NCBI RefSeq assembly: GCF_002836505.1
Contig: NZ_PJBF01000048.1
Coordinates: forward strand, 1 to 64,000
Source of the DNA: Psychrobacter sp. Choline-02u-9
Lineage (GTDB): Bacteria; Pseudomonadota; Gammaproteobacteria; Pseudomonadales; Moraxellaceae
Length of the DNA: 64,000 nucleotides
Direction of reading: 5' to 3'
This document shows, one piece after another, positions 50,089 to 61,094 of this stretch. The translations under genes were made by a program, and so were the position numbers. Under the pieces are notes generated by a model. That model had not been told where the DNA came from and did not search any database. It worked only from the letters and a program-made list of their open reading frames with translations. Position 1 is the stretch's first letter; every line of letters begins with the position of its first letter.

Positions 50089-50574
50089 ATGAATGGTCAG
50101 CAAGAAAAATCGCGCAGTACGGCGAGTGAGTCTATCAAAGCGGTGGCCATTTATGAGGTAGTCAAAGGTGTTGGTGCGTTACTAGGAGCAGGGGCATTAT
50201 GGTGGTGGCATACCAATCTTGAGCATTGGCTGACGACCGCAACCGTTACTTGGCAGCACAGTTTCGGCCATATGCTTGCCCCGCAAATTGACAGTGCCGT
50301 ACGTATTGCTCAGCAGGCAAGTAAAAACTGGCCGATGTTTTTATTATTGATATTCGCTTATGCCAGTTTGCGTTTCCTAGAAGCCTATGGCTTATGGCAT
50401 GACAAAACATGGGCGTATTGGTTTGGGGTATTAGGCTATGGGGTATTTATTCCTATAGAGATTTACTATCTGATCGTTAGCCCATTTGATTGGTTTAAGC
50501 TTGGGATATTGGTTTCTAATCTACTCATTATTATTGTGGTTTATCGCAATATGAAACGAAAGGGCTTGATATAG
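50089..50574 (+). CDS. DUF2127 membrane protein
   Basis: 161 residues with four likely membrane segments: about 18-36 (VAIYEVVKGVGALLGAGAL), 83-98, 107-130 and 136-152. The pattern IKAVAIYEVVKGVGALL and RFLEAYGLWHDKTWAYWFGVLGYGVFIPIEIYYL fits DUF2127. ATG 50089 follows AAGGATAAAGGGG; the frame is open 41 codons upstream into pyrC', without a start signal. Function unknown; its place behind pyrC' is probably read-through. Confidence 0.85.
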   Translation: MNGQQEKSRSTASESIKAVAIYEVVKGVGALLGAGALWWWHTNLEHWLTTATVTWQHSFGHMLAPQIDSAVRIAQQASKNWPMFLLLIFAYASLRFLEAYGLWHDKTWAYWFGVLGYGVFIPIEIYYLIVSPFDWFKLGILVSNLLIIIVVYRNMKRKGLI

Positions 50575-50590
50575 CGTTTAAATTTAAGTT

Positions 50591-50632
50591 AAAAAATCCA
50601 GCATAAGACAAGTATCTTATGCTGGATTTTTT
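50591..50632. terminator. Strong bidirectional terminator
   Basis: An 18-base perfect stem, AAAAAATCCAGCATAAGA and its complement, closes the loop CAAGTA and includes A6 and T6. It lies between the convergent DUF2127 and antiporter genes and can end both. Confidence 0.96.
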
Positions 50633-50652
50633 GTGCCTGCTATATTTTTGGC

Positions 50653-51927
50653 TTATACGTCTACTGTTTTTTCATCCGTACGAATGCTTTTAGCGACTTT
50701 TCCAACGCTCAGGCCTTGTACCAAGATGGAGAATATTACTACTGCATAAGTGAGTGCCAATAAAATCTCTCGTTCAGCCCCGATTGGTAGCTGTAATACT
50801 AGCGCGACTGAGATACCTCCGCGTAAACCGCCCCACGTCAGAACTTTCCATGCGCCCGTAGGCAAATCAAGCTGACGATGAAAAGTCTTGGTCGTCATGC
50901 CTACCACGATAAATCTGGCAACAAGCGCAATCAAAATAGTCAAACCACTCGCAATAAATAAATTGCCTGAATAAGCAATCATCACCACTTCTAGACCAAT
51001 AAGCACAAATAAAATAGCGTTTAAAATCTCATCAATCAATTCCCAGAACAAATCAATATAGTGCCGTGTCTTATCACTCATGGCTAGCTCGCGACCACGA
51101 TTACCAACCATCAGGCCCATCATGACCATGGCGAGTGGCCCTGATAAATGCCAATGACTGGCCAGCGCATAGCCACCGATGACGCCTGCTAATGTTAATA
51201 GCACCTCTTCTTGATAGCTATCAATACTTTTAAGCAAGTAATATAAAATTGCGCCAAGTACCAGTCCGAATACAACGCCGCCACCAGCTTCAACCGCCAA
51301 AGTATGTGCGACGTAGTTGGCAGTAGGGATATCACCGCTAGATAAAATCCCCAGCAGTAAGACGAAGATAACCACTCCGATTCCATCATTGAACAATGAC
51401 TCGCCAGCGATGACAGTCTCGATACTCTTTGGAGCACCTGCTGACGACAGGATACCCATGACGGCAATAGGATCGGTAGGGGAAATAAGCGCCCCAAATA
51501 ACAGGCACCAGAGAAACGGTAGGCCAAAACCAAACAACGGCAGCATAAAATAAATCGCGGTCGCAATAAGCATCGCCGATATGATCGTACCAAGTCCGGC
51601 AAGGATGCCGATAGGTAACTTGTAACGTCTTAAATCACCAATATTGACGTGTAATGCACCTGCGAATAGCAACATCGATAGCATGCCGTCTAAGAGTACT
51701 TCGGTAAAATCAAGCTGCTCCAATAAACTGACTTCGTAATCGATCAGCTGATCAAACCCTAAGAAGCCCAAAAATATCGCACCGATTGACAGTAAGATAG
51801 AGATGACCATGACACCGATAGTGGTCGGCAGACCAATAAAACGGTGATTAATATAAGTTAACGAAGCAGTAATCGACAAAAATATGGCGCTGATTTCTAG
51901 AATGGTGAGGCTGGTTGCAGATGCCAT
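50653..51927 (-). CDS. CPA1-family Na+(K+)/H+ antiporter
   Basis: 424 residues with 12-13 membrane segments. The CPA1 features are visible: SMLLFAGALHVNIGDL after the third segment, ISPTDPIAVMGIL (about 147-159), the ion-binding pair in ESLFNDGIGVVIFVLLLG (Asn-Asp, about 174-191), and the late WGGLRGGISVALVLQLP. It would exchange cytosolic Na+ or K+ for H+ in pH and salt balance. The exact ion is not predictable. Separate from the upstream DUF2254 gene by 154 bases. Confidence 0.93.
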   Translation of the reverse strand: MASATSLTILEISAIFLSITASLTYINHRFIGLPTTIGVMVISILLSIGAIFLGFLGFDQLIDYEVSLLEQLDFTEVLLDGMLSMLLFAGALHVNIGDLRRYKLPIGILAGLGTIISAMLIATAIYFMLPLFGFGLPFLWCLLFGALISPTDPIAVMGILSSAGAPKSIETVIAGESLFNDGIGVVIFVLLLGILSSGDIPTANYVAHTLAVEAGGGVVFGLVLGAILYYLLKSIDSYQEEVLLTLAGVIGGYALASHWHLSGPLAMVMMGLMVGNRGRELAMSDKTRHYIDLFWELIDEILNAILFVLIGLEVVMIAYSGNLFIASGLTILIALVARFIVVGMTTKTFHRQLDLPTGAWKVLTWGGLRGGISVALVLQLPIGAEREILLALTYAVVIFSILVQGLSVGKVAKSIRTDEKTVDV

Positions 51928-52081
51928 AAAAAGTAGGTCTCATATGAATATAAAAAGTATCTAAAGCGCAGGGCTTATAGGGACGTTATAAGTGTTGCTA
52001 GCTATAGGTATTGTGCTTATAAGTAATGTGCTTATAAGGGCTGATACGGCCGTTTATTTAAACAGTTAATTGGTCATGTCG

Positions 52082-53698
52082 TTAACTAGACTGTGTCTGT
52101 AACGCTTGACGAATATCGGCTTCAAAATCACTGACATAATTAAAATGCTTGTGCTGAGCATCGTTATCAAGAATAAACTGCTTGGCTTGTTCGCACATAG
52201 CGACCAAGTCATCGACTAGCTCCTGATAATTTAAATTCTCTTCACCAGCTCGCTGAATTAGATGCAATTCATGTAATAGCGTTTGCTGCTGTGCACTGTT
52301 TACCCGTGCATAGTTCAGATTGACCATTGCCTGACATAATGCTTTTAAGACCATTAGGTCAGCAGCTGCATAACGACGTATCTCACCGAGTGACACATTG
52401 ATAAAGTCAGAAATTTTGGGGATATGAGTGACTAGTGCCAATATGGCCAGTCGCTTCTGTTTGATAGTGGTTTCAGAGCTATCGTTAGTATCTGACTGCG
52501 GTATGTGAAAATGATAAGGGCTTGGTGGCTGACGACGCATCATGATACTCAGGCAGCTGGTTAGAGACTGGACGCAATTGACCGCAGTCTTTGGATCATT
52601 GATACCAGGGGATAGTGCGCGTACAGCAATCTCTGTCATCTGACCTAAGCTATAGGCAATGTCGTTAGAGTGCGCCAATCGTTGCTCAAGTCGTAGGCAA
52701 CCTGCAAGACGTTGCCAAAACAGTCCATCAGGTGCTCGCGGTATTACTGCCAGATGCGGTGTTGCTGTCCTTTGGCAATTATTCGGATGAGATGCGGGCC
52801 GCTGATAAAAGTAACCAATGACGTTTTTGTCAGTGACGTAATTACCGAGGTTGACATGCATTTGTACTACGCCACCATAATCTTGTGACAGCGCAATCAA
52901 TGACTCAAGATAAATCTGCTGTAGATAACCTGAATTTGGTGAATAAATCGGCATAGCAGGCCAGTTTTGGAACTGCTCGATATCATGGTGCTCAGCATCG
53001 CGTTGATGTTGAATATCACATCGATCGTTATACCAATAGTAAATGTTTGCAATCGCATCGTTGCTGGCATTTTGGATGACGTGAGACGCTTGAATGGCAT
53101 GCACCATATGCTGTACAAAATAAACTAAAAGCAGCGCACAGATAATTGCCATGATAATGGCAAAAGTCACTGCCAATTGCGGCACACCAAAAGCTACGTC
53201 AGACTTATGAATAGATTTTAGTACCAATAAGCTATAGCTAAATGTACCGATAAAAGCGCCAAGGACAAATTGGTTTGGAGTGTCAGTCAAAAAGTTACGT
53301 AGCAGTCTTGGACCAAACTGTGAGGATGCCATCGACAGGACGGCGATTGTAATCGAAAATGTCGTACCCGCCACGCCCAGTACCGCACCAGCGATGGCGG
53401 TCATGATAGCGCGCGCCGCCTCGTCATCACCAGTAAAAGCAAAGGAGATCTCTTTTACGGTTTCACGATCAAAATGCTGATCAATCGCGACTAGTAAAGG
53501 AGCAAGCAAAATACCGACGATGACACAAGCGGTTGGAATAAACCAATAAGAGCCAATCAGCCACTGCCACAAATTATTTAAGCGATCAGGCAAGTCAGTC
53601 AGCGTTTGTATTGACCACAAATTAGTGAACTGCTTAAGCCTGTTTTGACCTGCATTGATCGTACGTGTCCAGATGCTGTCTCCATCATTTTTATTCAC
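52082..53698 (-). CDS. DUF2254 membrane protein
   Basis: 538 residues. Four membrane segments lie in the first 200 residues (about 50-70, 100-125, 145-160, 170-195), with the family's IMTAIAGAVLGVAGTTFSITIAVLSMASSQFGPRLLRNF. The C-terminal two thirds are soluble and include RALSPGINDPKTAVNC, the most conserved stretch. Function unknown. It starts at GTG 53698, which lies inside the end of the yihY-like gene (8-base overlap, GTGAATAA), so translation is coupled. Confidence 0.88.
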   Translation of the reverse strand: MNKNDGDSIWTRTINAGQNRLKQFTNLWSIQTLTDLPDRLNNLWQWLIGSYWFIPTACVIVGILLAPLLVAIDQHFDRETVKEISFAFTGDDEAARAIMTAIAGAVLGVAGTTFSITIAVLSMASSQFGPRLLRNFLTDTPNQFVLGAFIGTFSYSLLVLKSIHKSDVAFGVPQLAVTFAIIMAIICALLLVYFVQHMVHAIQASHVIQNASNDAIANIYYWYNDRCDIQHQRDAEHHDIEQFQNWPAMPIYSPNSGYLQQIYLESLIALSQDYGGVVQMHVNLGNYVTDKNVIGYFYQRPASHPNNCQRTATPHLAVIPRAPDGLFWQRLAGCLRLEQRLAHSNDIAYSLGQMTEIAVRALSPGINDPKTAVNCVQSLTSCLSIMMRRQPPSPYHFHIPQSDTNDSSETTIKQKRLAILALVTHIPKISDFINVSLGEIRRYAAADLMVLKALCQAMVNLNYARVNSAQQQTLLHELHLIQRAGEENLNYQELVDDLVAMCEQAKQFILDNDAQHKHFNYVSDFEADIRQALQTQSS

Positions 53699-55274
53699 TG
53701 TGTTGAGCCTTAGGGTTGTCTGCTTCTGTAATAATAGCGTTTTTGTGCATACGTCTGATCATATCTGTCTCAGCATGACTCTCACTAGTCCCTAGAGGTA
53801 TGATGGCTTCATTGTCGTGATCGTCATATTCAATAGCGCTGTCTTTGTCGTAAGCCATAGGCTCTAGGTGTGGTGAGGCTTCAAGATTTGGACTATTACC
53901 GTTATAAGCACTCTCACCATGTCTATCTAGATTATCATGTCGTTGTACATTTTCAGTGGCGGCAGAGGTTTTTCTAAATAATTTATGGTCATCGCCATGC
54001 TTGCTAGTAGATTGTTTTCGCGGTTCGCTATTGGCAAAAATAGCATTTAGCGGTAAATGCAGTTGCTGTTTGGCATACGCTTCAGTATTCTCAAAACGTT
54101 TTACTAGCAAACTTAGCCAAGGTTTTTGACCTTCCAATTTCATCTCATCCAGCTCGTCTTTGATAGGAAGTGGGTAGGGCAAGGTACGATAAAAGTCCCA
54201 TAACGTCATCCTACTCAAATCTCTTTTGAGCACGTAGTCATCATCATCTGTCATGGTAATCAGATTGCTGTCTTGTAGGTAGTTGATATAGGTATACCAT
54301 TTCGGCAGCTCTTTGCGACCTAAGACATTGCGCAGTGCTTGTTCGCTAACGGCTTCACCTTTTAAGTGGTGGGTATAAACCAAATTCAACATGTCTAACA
54401 AGCTGAGTAACGGGTGACGAGGGTAGACTTCTTCTGTCTCAAAAATCGTCAAGGTATAGCTGATTTCAACGCCTAATAAAATCAAATTCCACGACAGATA
54501 AATCCATAGTAGAAAAATAGGCAAGGCAGCAAAAGCGCCGTAAATCGCTTCATAGCTAGTAAAGTTAGCCATCACTGTACCAAACAGATGCTTCATTAAT
54601 TCAAAGACAATGGCCACGAACACGCCAGCGATGGCTGCATTTTTTGCTGGTACGCGCGCCTTTGGAATAAACCAGTACATACCGATAAAACCCGCCATCG
54701 TAATACCAATCGATGCCATTTGTACCCAAAAGCTCCAGTCGATACCGTAGCCAGCAATTTGACGATTAAGAAAACTCAGACTCTGTACAGTACTTGAAGC
54801 GATAAAAGCGGTGCCCAATACCAATGGTCCCAAAGTAACGATAGTCCAATAACGCAGCATGCTTTTGATGCCACCCGAGCGATCTTCTACTCGCCAGATT
54901 TGGTTAAACGCGCGCTCAATGGTGGTCAAGGTCATGATAGTCGTAAAGAACAAAATCATGGCACCGATAATGGTTAGGTTAGATGACTTTTCGGCGAAGT
55001 CATTAATGTACTCACTAACTTGCAGGCTGGATTGTGGCAATAGATTGCTATAGATGACATCATAAATCTGCGCTCTAACCGATGCGAGTGCTGGTACGGA
55101 TGACAAAATCATCAGTAATACCGTTAATACAGGCACGATCGACAGCATAGTGGTGTATGTCAGTGAAGCCGCCTTTTGCTGGCAATTATCTTCAAAAAAA
55201 TGCCGAGTCAAAAACCGTAAAAACTGAAACCAGCGCTGTTGTAAAAACGGGAGTTTTTGAGATAATTTTTCCAT
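53691..55274 (-). CDS. YihY/BrkB-family membrane protein with long C-terminal extension
   Basis: The family was once misnamed ribonuclease BN and is now seen as a membrane protein of unknown function. Six membrane segments lie between about 30 and 290 (ERAFNQIWRVEDRSG and YGAFAALPIFLLWIYLSWNLILLGVEISYTL are family hallmarks). A winged-helix-like domain follows (about 300-400). The last 120 residues are polar and low in complexity. I start at ATG 55274 (MEKLSQKLP); ATG 55283 is equally possible, and neither has a good ribosome site. Overlaps the DUF2254 gene by 8 bases. Confidence 0.9.
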   Translation of the reverse strand: MEKLSQKLPFLQQRWFQFLRFLTRHFFEDNCQQKAASLTYTTMLSIVPVLTVLLMILSSVPALASVRAQIYDVIYSNLLPQSSLQVSEYINDFAEKSSNLTIIGAMILFFTTIMTLTTIERAFNQIWRVEDRSGGIKSMLRYWTIVTLGPLVLGTAFIASSTVQSLSFLNRQIAGYGIDWSFWVQMASIGITMAGFIGMYWFIPKARVPAKNAAIAGVFVAIVFELMKHLFGTVMANFTSYEAIYGAFAALPIFLLWIYLSWNLILLGVEISYTLTIFETEEVYPRHPLLSLLDMLNLVYTHHLKGEAVSEQALRNVLGRKELPKWYTYINYLQDSNLITMTDDDDYVLKRDLSRMTLWDFYRTLPYPLPIKDELDEMKLEGQKPWLSLLVKRFENTEAYAKQQLHLPLNAIFANSEPRKQSTSKHGDDHKLFRKTSAATENVQRHDNLDRHGESAYNGNSPNLEASPHLEPMAYDKDSAIEYDDHDNEAIIPLGTSESHAETDMIRRMHKNAIITEADNPKAQHSE

Positions 55275-55530
55275 GTCGACCATTAAGCAAAAGTAAGAGT
55301 GACAATAGTGTAACAAAAATGAACGGTTATCATCTGCGGTTTAATTGTGTAAAAATGCACCACGTAGCACATCAGATACAATATAAGTCAGGTTATCAAT
55401 CATGGTTATTTGCATGACAGTGAATGACTCGGGCATAATGTGCACATATTCTACAATGCCAGTTAGTCGTATATTTCGCCGCATCTTTGCTGGCCAGTAT
55501 GACTGACGTTTTTATAAGGAAGCTTTGCTA

Positions 55531-56148
55531 ATGAGTCAGACCGACCCTTATGTTTTGGTGCTTTATTATTCTAATTACGGTACGACTAAGACATTAGCAT
55601 ATGCTATCGCTCAAGGTATTGAAGATGCTGGCATGACCGCGCGTATCCGTACGGTACCGACAGTGGCACCTGAAACCACGTCAAGTAAGCCTGCGATACC
55701 TGATGAGGGTGATTTATATTGTACGATGGACGATCTAAAAGACTGTAGCGGTCTTGCGCTTGGTAGCCCGACGCACTTTGGTAATATGGCCGCACCCATG
55801 AAGTATTTTTGGGATAATACCGTGACTTTATGGCTGGCAGGGAACCTACAAAACAAACCAGCCTCAGTATTTACGGCGACAGGCTCTATGCATGGCGGTC
55901 AAGAAACGACGCTGTTGACGATGATGTTGCCGTTGATGCATCACGGTATGGTCATCGTAGGTGTGCCCTATGCAGAGCCAGCACTGAACCGTACGCATCG
56001 CGGTGGCACGCCTTATGGTGCCAGCCATGTCAGCGGTGCATCGCATGATCAGCCAATATCTGCTGACGAGCGAGATTTGGGTATTGCGCAGGGTCGCCGT
56101 TTAGCGATTACTGCGGCTGCATTAGCACAGGCTAATTGGAACCGATAA
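55531..56148 (+). CDS. wrbA: NAD(P)H:quinone oxidoreductase, WrbA type
   Basis: WrbA proteins are FMN-dependent and reduce quinones by two electrons, protecting from oxidative stress. The flavodoxin-like start VLVLYYSNYGTTKTLAYAIAQGI holds the FMN phosphate loop; LALGSPTHFGNMAAPMKYFWDNT and FTATGSMHGGQETTLL are diagnostic. 205 residues from ATG 55531 (AAGGAAGC upstream); an ATG two codons earlier is less likely. Downstream lies a DUF2069 gene, often a neighbour of wrbA. Confidence 0.95.
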   Translation: MSQTDPYVLVLYYSNYGTTKTLAYAIAQGIEDAGMTARIRTVPTVAPETTSSKPAIPDEGDLYCTMDDLKDCSGLALGSPTHFGNMAAPMKYFWDNTVTLWLAGNLQNKPASVFTATGSMHGGQETTLLTMMLPLMHHGMVIVGVPYAEPALNRTHRGGTPYGASHVSGASHDQPISADERDLGIAQGRRLAITAAALAQANWNR

Positions 56149-56302
56149 GTAACTTTTATAAACCTGCTGTCTATAAGCGTCTGAGTCTCAGAGTCTATGA
56201 CTGAATGTTTATAACCACCTGATTATAAGCAAGTGGTTATAACAAAAAGCTACTTATTAATGTTAAGCAGTATATTATTCATTTAGGAAATCAAAATATC
56301 TA

Positions 56303-56752
56303 ATGGCCACAACCCGCTCTAATACAAAGCCTCTTAAAACGGTTAAGCCTATCGCACCTATTGCACAGCGCTTAAAGGTTACGTGGTTAATTTGGCTCGT
56401 TTATAGACTACTCGGATTGCCTATCTTTATTAGTATCTTTAATCCTAGTAGCCCTGATATTGTTGGCGGTATTGCTTGGCAGGCATTATGGCTAGTGCCC
56501 GCATTGATTCTGACGCCATGGATATTGCGTGGTCGTTCACCTTATGCATTATTAATTAGCAGTATGTTTACCTTAGTATATTTGGGTGCAAGTGGCGTGG
56601 TGCTGTTTACTCGTATATATGGCAGTAGCTGGGCGGAAATCGCTGTGTACTTAATGGACTTCTTACTATTGCTTGCCATCAATGTTTGGCTATTTATTCT
56701 GCTTAAACGTTTGCCTTCGATGAATAACGTTGTGAAGAAACCTCGTCAATAA
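56303..56752 (+). CDS. DUF2069 membrane protein
   Basis: 149 residues with four membrane segments (about 27-45, 56-73, 80-105, 111-135). The pattern WQALWLVPALILTPWILRGRSPYALLISSMFTLVYLG fits DUF2069, a small family often encoded beside wrbA. Function unknown. 154 bases after wrbA, same strand, probably read through. Confidence 0.85.
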   Translation: MATTRSNTKPLKTVKPIAPIAQRLKVTWLIWLVYRLLGLPIFISIFNPSSPDIVGGIAWQALWLVPALILTPWILRGRSPYALLISSMFTLVYLGASGVVLFTRIYGSSWAEIAVYLMDFLLLLAINVWLFILLKRLPSMNNVVKKPRQ

Positions 56753-56801
56753 TTGAAGTTATCTGAAGCCTAATAAATTATATCCATTAATCTAAAGCTA
56801 T

Positions 56802-56837
56802 AAAAAAGCGGTACTCCATCTGGGGCGCCGCTTTTTT
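56802..56837. terminator. Terminator after the DUF2069 gene
   Basis: AAAAAAGCGG and CCGCTTTTTT close an imperfect G+C-rich stem (TACTCC against GGGGCG) around ATCT. Flanking A6 and T6 let it work in both directions for the convergent genes. Confidence 0.85.
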
Positions 56838-56862
56838 GTTTATAACGTTAAAAATAAGTAGA

Positions 56863-57642
56863 TTAGTTAATCTTAGTTAATTCTAAATCCATTTTCTTAC
56901 CATCGTTAATTTGACTAACTTTAACTGGCATATAGTCCAAGCTTGGGGCTAACCAAAAGCTGGTAGAGCGGCTATCGTCATCGTGGACGCGGTCAACACG
57001 TACCGTATCAAAGGTACCTGCTGGTACGGTAATTTTAGTGCTGCCTGATTTTTTAAATGGCGTCTTCTCGATTTTGTCTTTTTTCGCCATGTAGTAGTTA
57101 CCAGAGAATTTACCGTTTAATAAATCCTGACGAATCTGTACCTCAAGGCTCAAGTCATCAAAGGCTTGTTGCGACATGTTCATTGTCGTCGACTTGCCCT
57201 TATAGTTACTGGTGACTTTTTTGCTGCTTGGGTTAAAGTCTAGTTTATGCGTGCGACCCATGCCGAGCAGTTTGTAAGTGGTGCTCGCCTGCGTGGGACT
57301 GACATTGTTGCCATTAAGCGTAAAAGTGCTGTTTTGCGAGGCGCTAGCCACACCAGCGACGCGAGCCTTAACGTTATATTTCCACGTATTACCAGATTTG
57401 CTTAGCGTACGAGTTGCTGTGCCTTTGTATTTGTCCTCAACGGTAAAACTATAATCGGCAATTGATGGTTGGACGGTTTTTGCGCTAGCTAGGGTAGGTG
57501 CGGTCATACTCAAAGCTCCAACGGTAGAGATACTGATGCCTGTCACTAAGGCAGATAAAAATTTAGATGGACTGCGTTTTGCGTTATTAGCATTATTAAT
57601 ATTGTCGCTTGATGACTTTTTGTGCATTGATGAAAAACTCAT
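56863..57642 (-). CDS. DUF3108 exported protein
   Basis: 259 residues. A long N-terminal signal region has a basic start (KRSPSKF, about 22-28), a hydrophobic core (LSALVTGISISTVGALSM) and a likely cut after ASA near residue 54. The mature part is beta-rich and fits DUF3108: YSFTVEDKYKGTATRTLSKSGNTWKYNVKA, then VPAGTFDTVRVDRV and FWLAPSLDYMPVKVSQ. Probably periplasmic; function unknown. A second ATG at residue 6 is a possible start. Confidence 0.85.
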   Translation of the reverse strand: MSFSSMHKKSSSDNINNANNAKRSPSKFLSALVTGISISTVGALSMTAPTLASAKTVQPSIADYSFTVEDKYKGTATRTLSKSGNTWKYNVKARVAGVASASQNSTFTLNGNNVSPTQASTTYKLLGMGRTHKLDFNPSSKKVTSNYKGKSTTMNMSQQAFDDLSLEVQIRQDLLNGKFSGNYYMAKKDKIEKTPFKKSGSTKITVPAGTFDTVRVDRVHDDDSRSTSFWLAPSLDYMPVKVSQINDGKKMDLELTKIN

Positions 57643-58120
57643 AGATACCCCTTCATTAATTTATTGCCGATATAGCAATTTTTTTCGTTCGTTCTTATTA
57701 TGTTTACCAGACCTATAATGGTCATACGCTATTATATTTTCAAGCGTGGTGTCATACCGCTTCGTGTAGAGCTTGTAGCAAATGTTTCTATAGTTAATTT
57801 AGCATTGGTCAAAATATAAATTCAGCTCGCTAATATTTCTAAATATTCCTACTTCTTGTTCCTTATTTGAATAGCATATCGACTCTGTTAAACGTAAAGC
57901 ATCGGTATGAGATGTTGATTGATCAATTTTTGCAAAATAATCTTGTAAATTTTTGGGCTTTACACTTGAACCGAACTCACCTTGCCCCCACTTTTTGTTA
58001 CAAGCTCAAGGCTTATCTATAAAGCATTGTTTTTGGCAGTGTTCCCTATAGATACTGGTATTGAGACCATTAATTCAAATAAACCCTTAATTTTATTAAC
58101 CAACTTTTGGAGTCATATCG
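57643..58120. other. Gap before groES
   Basis: 478 bases between divergent genes, without a supported gene. The right third holds the heat-shock promoter (57965-57994). GGAGTCATATCG before groES is its ribosome-binding site. The left part is plain A+T-rich sequence. Confidence 0.6.
57965..57994 (+). promoter_or_regulatory. Sigma-32 heat-shock promoter of groESL
   Basis: CTTGAA (57965-57970), 14 bases, then CCCCCACTTT (57985-57994). This matches the sigma-32 consensus CTTGAAA / CCCCATnT closely. The leader to groES would be about 120 bases. I saw no CIRCE inverted repeat. Confidence 0.75.
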
Positions 58121-58411
58121 ATGAACATTCGTCCTTTACATGACCGTATTGTCGTCCGCCGCATAGAAGAAGAAACAAAGACTGCTGGTGGTATCTTGCT
58201 TCCTGGTTCAGCACAAGAGAAACCTTCACAAGGTGAAGTGCTTGCAGTTGGTAATGGTCAAGTTCGTGATAACGGTGAAACTCGTGCGTTAGATGTAAAA
58301 GCTGGCGACAAAGTTTTGTTCGGTCAATATGCCGGTCAAACCGTAAAGGTTGACGGTGAAGAACTATTGATTATGAAAGAGTCTGATGTATTGGGTGTGC
58401 TAGAAGGCTAG
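58121..58411 (+). CDS. groS: Co-chaperonin GroES
   Basis: The 10 kDa lid of the GroEL chamber. 96 residues. [40 protein letters not shown] contains the mobile loop (about 17-34) with the GGILL GroEL contact; [20 protein letters not shown] and ILGV-type end VLGVLEG follow. groL is 123 bases downstream. Confidence 0.99.
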   Translation: MNIRPLHDRIVVRRIEEETKTAGGILLPGSAQEKPSQGEVLAVGNGQVRDNGETRALDVKAGDKVLFGQYAGQTVKVDGEELLIMKESDVLGVLEG

Positions 58412-58528
58412 TCCTTTTGAGTATTATTTTATACTCAGCACATTTTGATAGCAGTTTCTGATAATCGCTTTTGATAAGCAACTATCAAATCAATCAATTG
58501 TATTCTCATACTTATAATAGTGGAGTAA

Positions 58529-60184
<1,656 letters not shown>

Positions 60185-60185
60185 T

Positions 60186-60287
60186 ATATGCCTCGACTAA
60201 ATTTGTACGACGTTGTTAACCTCGCTCGATGTACTATCAGTACAATCTTCACTTGGTTGCCTAGTCGTACGGCTTTAGTCAACTCAT
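60186..60287 (+). repeat. 108 bp intergenic repeat, decayed copy 3
   Basis: About 100 bases just after groL align with copy 2: a CGTT block, TACTAT near the middle, GTACAATCT, and TTGGTTGCCT. The outer ends are no longer TATAGTC. Inside lies a fresh inverted pair, GTACGAC (60205-60211) and GTCGTAC (60264-60270). Homology is by eye. Confidence 0.5.
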
Positions 60288-60339
60288 AAAGCGTTTTTCA
60301 CTAGAGTTGTAAGTATTTTTGTGAAAACGTTTGACTATT

Positions 60340-60375
60340 AAAAGCTCTGTTATCGAAAGATAGCAGGGCTTTTTT
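60340..60375 (+). terminator. Terminator after groL
   Basis: AAAAGCTCTGTTATC and GATAGCAGGGCTTTTTT pair over the stem (T-G pairs allowed) around a GAAA tetraloop, with a T run. Confidence 0.92.
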
Positions 60376-60491
60376 ATGCTCGATAATAAAGTTATGTAAT
60401 CATTCAAATTAACCAGCTATTTATAATTATCTTAATGCACTTAACGTAAGGCAAGGTCGTGCTCGACGTTGCTCATTAGTATAAAAGAGTC

Positions 60492-60947
60492 TCAAACAAA
60501 AATAGGTAAAGTTGTCTTATTGATTGCCTTTCTCACCGATAAATGAGTGTGTATATCTTTTACGCAAGCAAGCTTGTGTAGCTTACGGGTGAACCGCTCA
60601 TAACCATCGAGATTGGGGCTCACCACTTCTAACAAATAATCGTAAGAACCCGACACCACATGTCCATTAATCACCTCGTCCATATTGGACAGGGCACGCT
60701 CGAAGGCTGCGATAGATTCTTCTTGGTGGCTGTTGAGGCTGACCTCCACAAAGAAACTCATCGCAATACCCGCTTTGGCTTTGTTTACGTTTGCTTGATA
60801 ATTCTCTATATAGCCTTCATCTTCCAAACGCTTTAGGCGTCGCGCGCAAGGAGAAGGCGATAGCCCTATACGTTCGGACAGTTCGGCTGTAGATAAGCGC
60901 GCTTCTTTTTGGAGCACTTCCAAGATATGGCGGTCGATTTTATCCAT
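60492..60947 (-). CDS. Lrp/AsnC-family transcriptional regulator
   Basis: 151 residues: an N-terminal winged helix-turn-helix (about 1-50, DKIDRHILEVLQKEARLSTAELSERIGLSPSPCARRLKRLEDEGYI) and a C-terminal RAM/ligand domain (about 65-140, VEVSLNSHQEES then HVVSGSYDYLLEVV). Such proteins sense amino acids and often control a divergent transporter. Here the divergent genes are a DMT exporter and an aminotransferase. A dyad (60958-60974) and two TTGCAA boxes (61010-61023) lie in the shared promoter region. Confidence 0.95.
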   Translation of the reverse strand: MDKIDRHILEVLQKEARLSTAELSERIGLSPSPCARRLKRLEDEGYIENYQANVNKAKAGIAMSFFVEVSLNSHQEESIAAFERALSNMDEVINGHVVSGSYDYLLEVVSPNLDGYERFTRKLHKLACVKDIHTHLSVRKAINKTTLPIFV

Positions 60948-60957
60948 AATTTACCTT

Positions 60958-60974
60958 TTGGCTTTTTAAGCCAA
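60958..60974. promoter_or_regulatory. Dyad just upstream of the Lrp-family gene
   Basis: TTGGCTT and AAGCCAA form a perfect 7-base dyad around TTT, ending 11 bases from the regulator's ATG. Position suits autoregulation or a leader hairpin. Confidence 0.4.
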
Positions 60975-61009
60975 TAATTTTGATTTAGTTAGCATTATCC
61001 ACCAAATAT

Positions 61010-61023
61010 TTGCAAAATTGCAA
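61010..61023. promoter_or_regulatory. Paired TTGCAA boxes in the divergent promoter
   Basis: Two copies of the palindrome TTGCAA (61010-61015 and 61018-61023) are separated by AA, midway between the Lrp-type gene and the DMT gene. A candidate operator; no binding data can be read from sequence. Confidence 0.35.
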
Positions 61024-61094
61024 TGAATAAAGAGAGGTAAAAGCGCGTATTTTAATCGATAATTGGTCTTTGTATACCAGCATAAGACACGACT

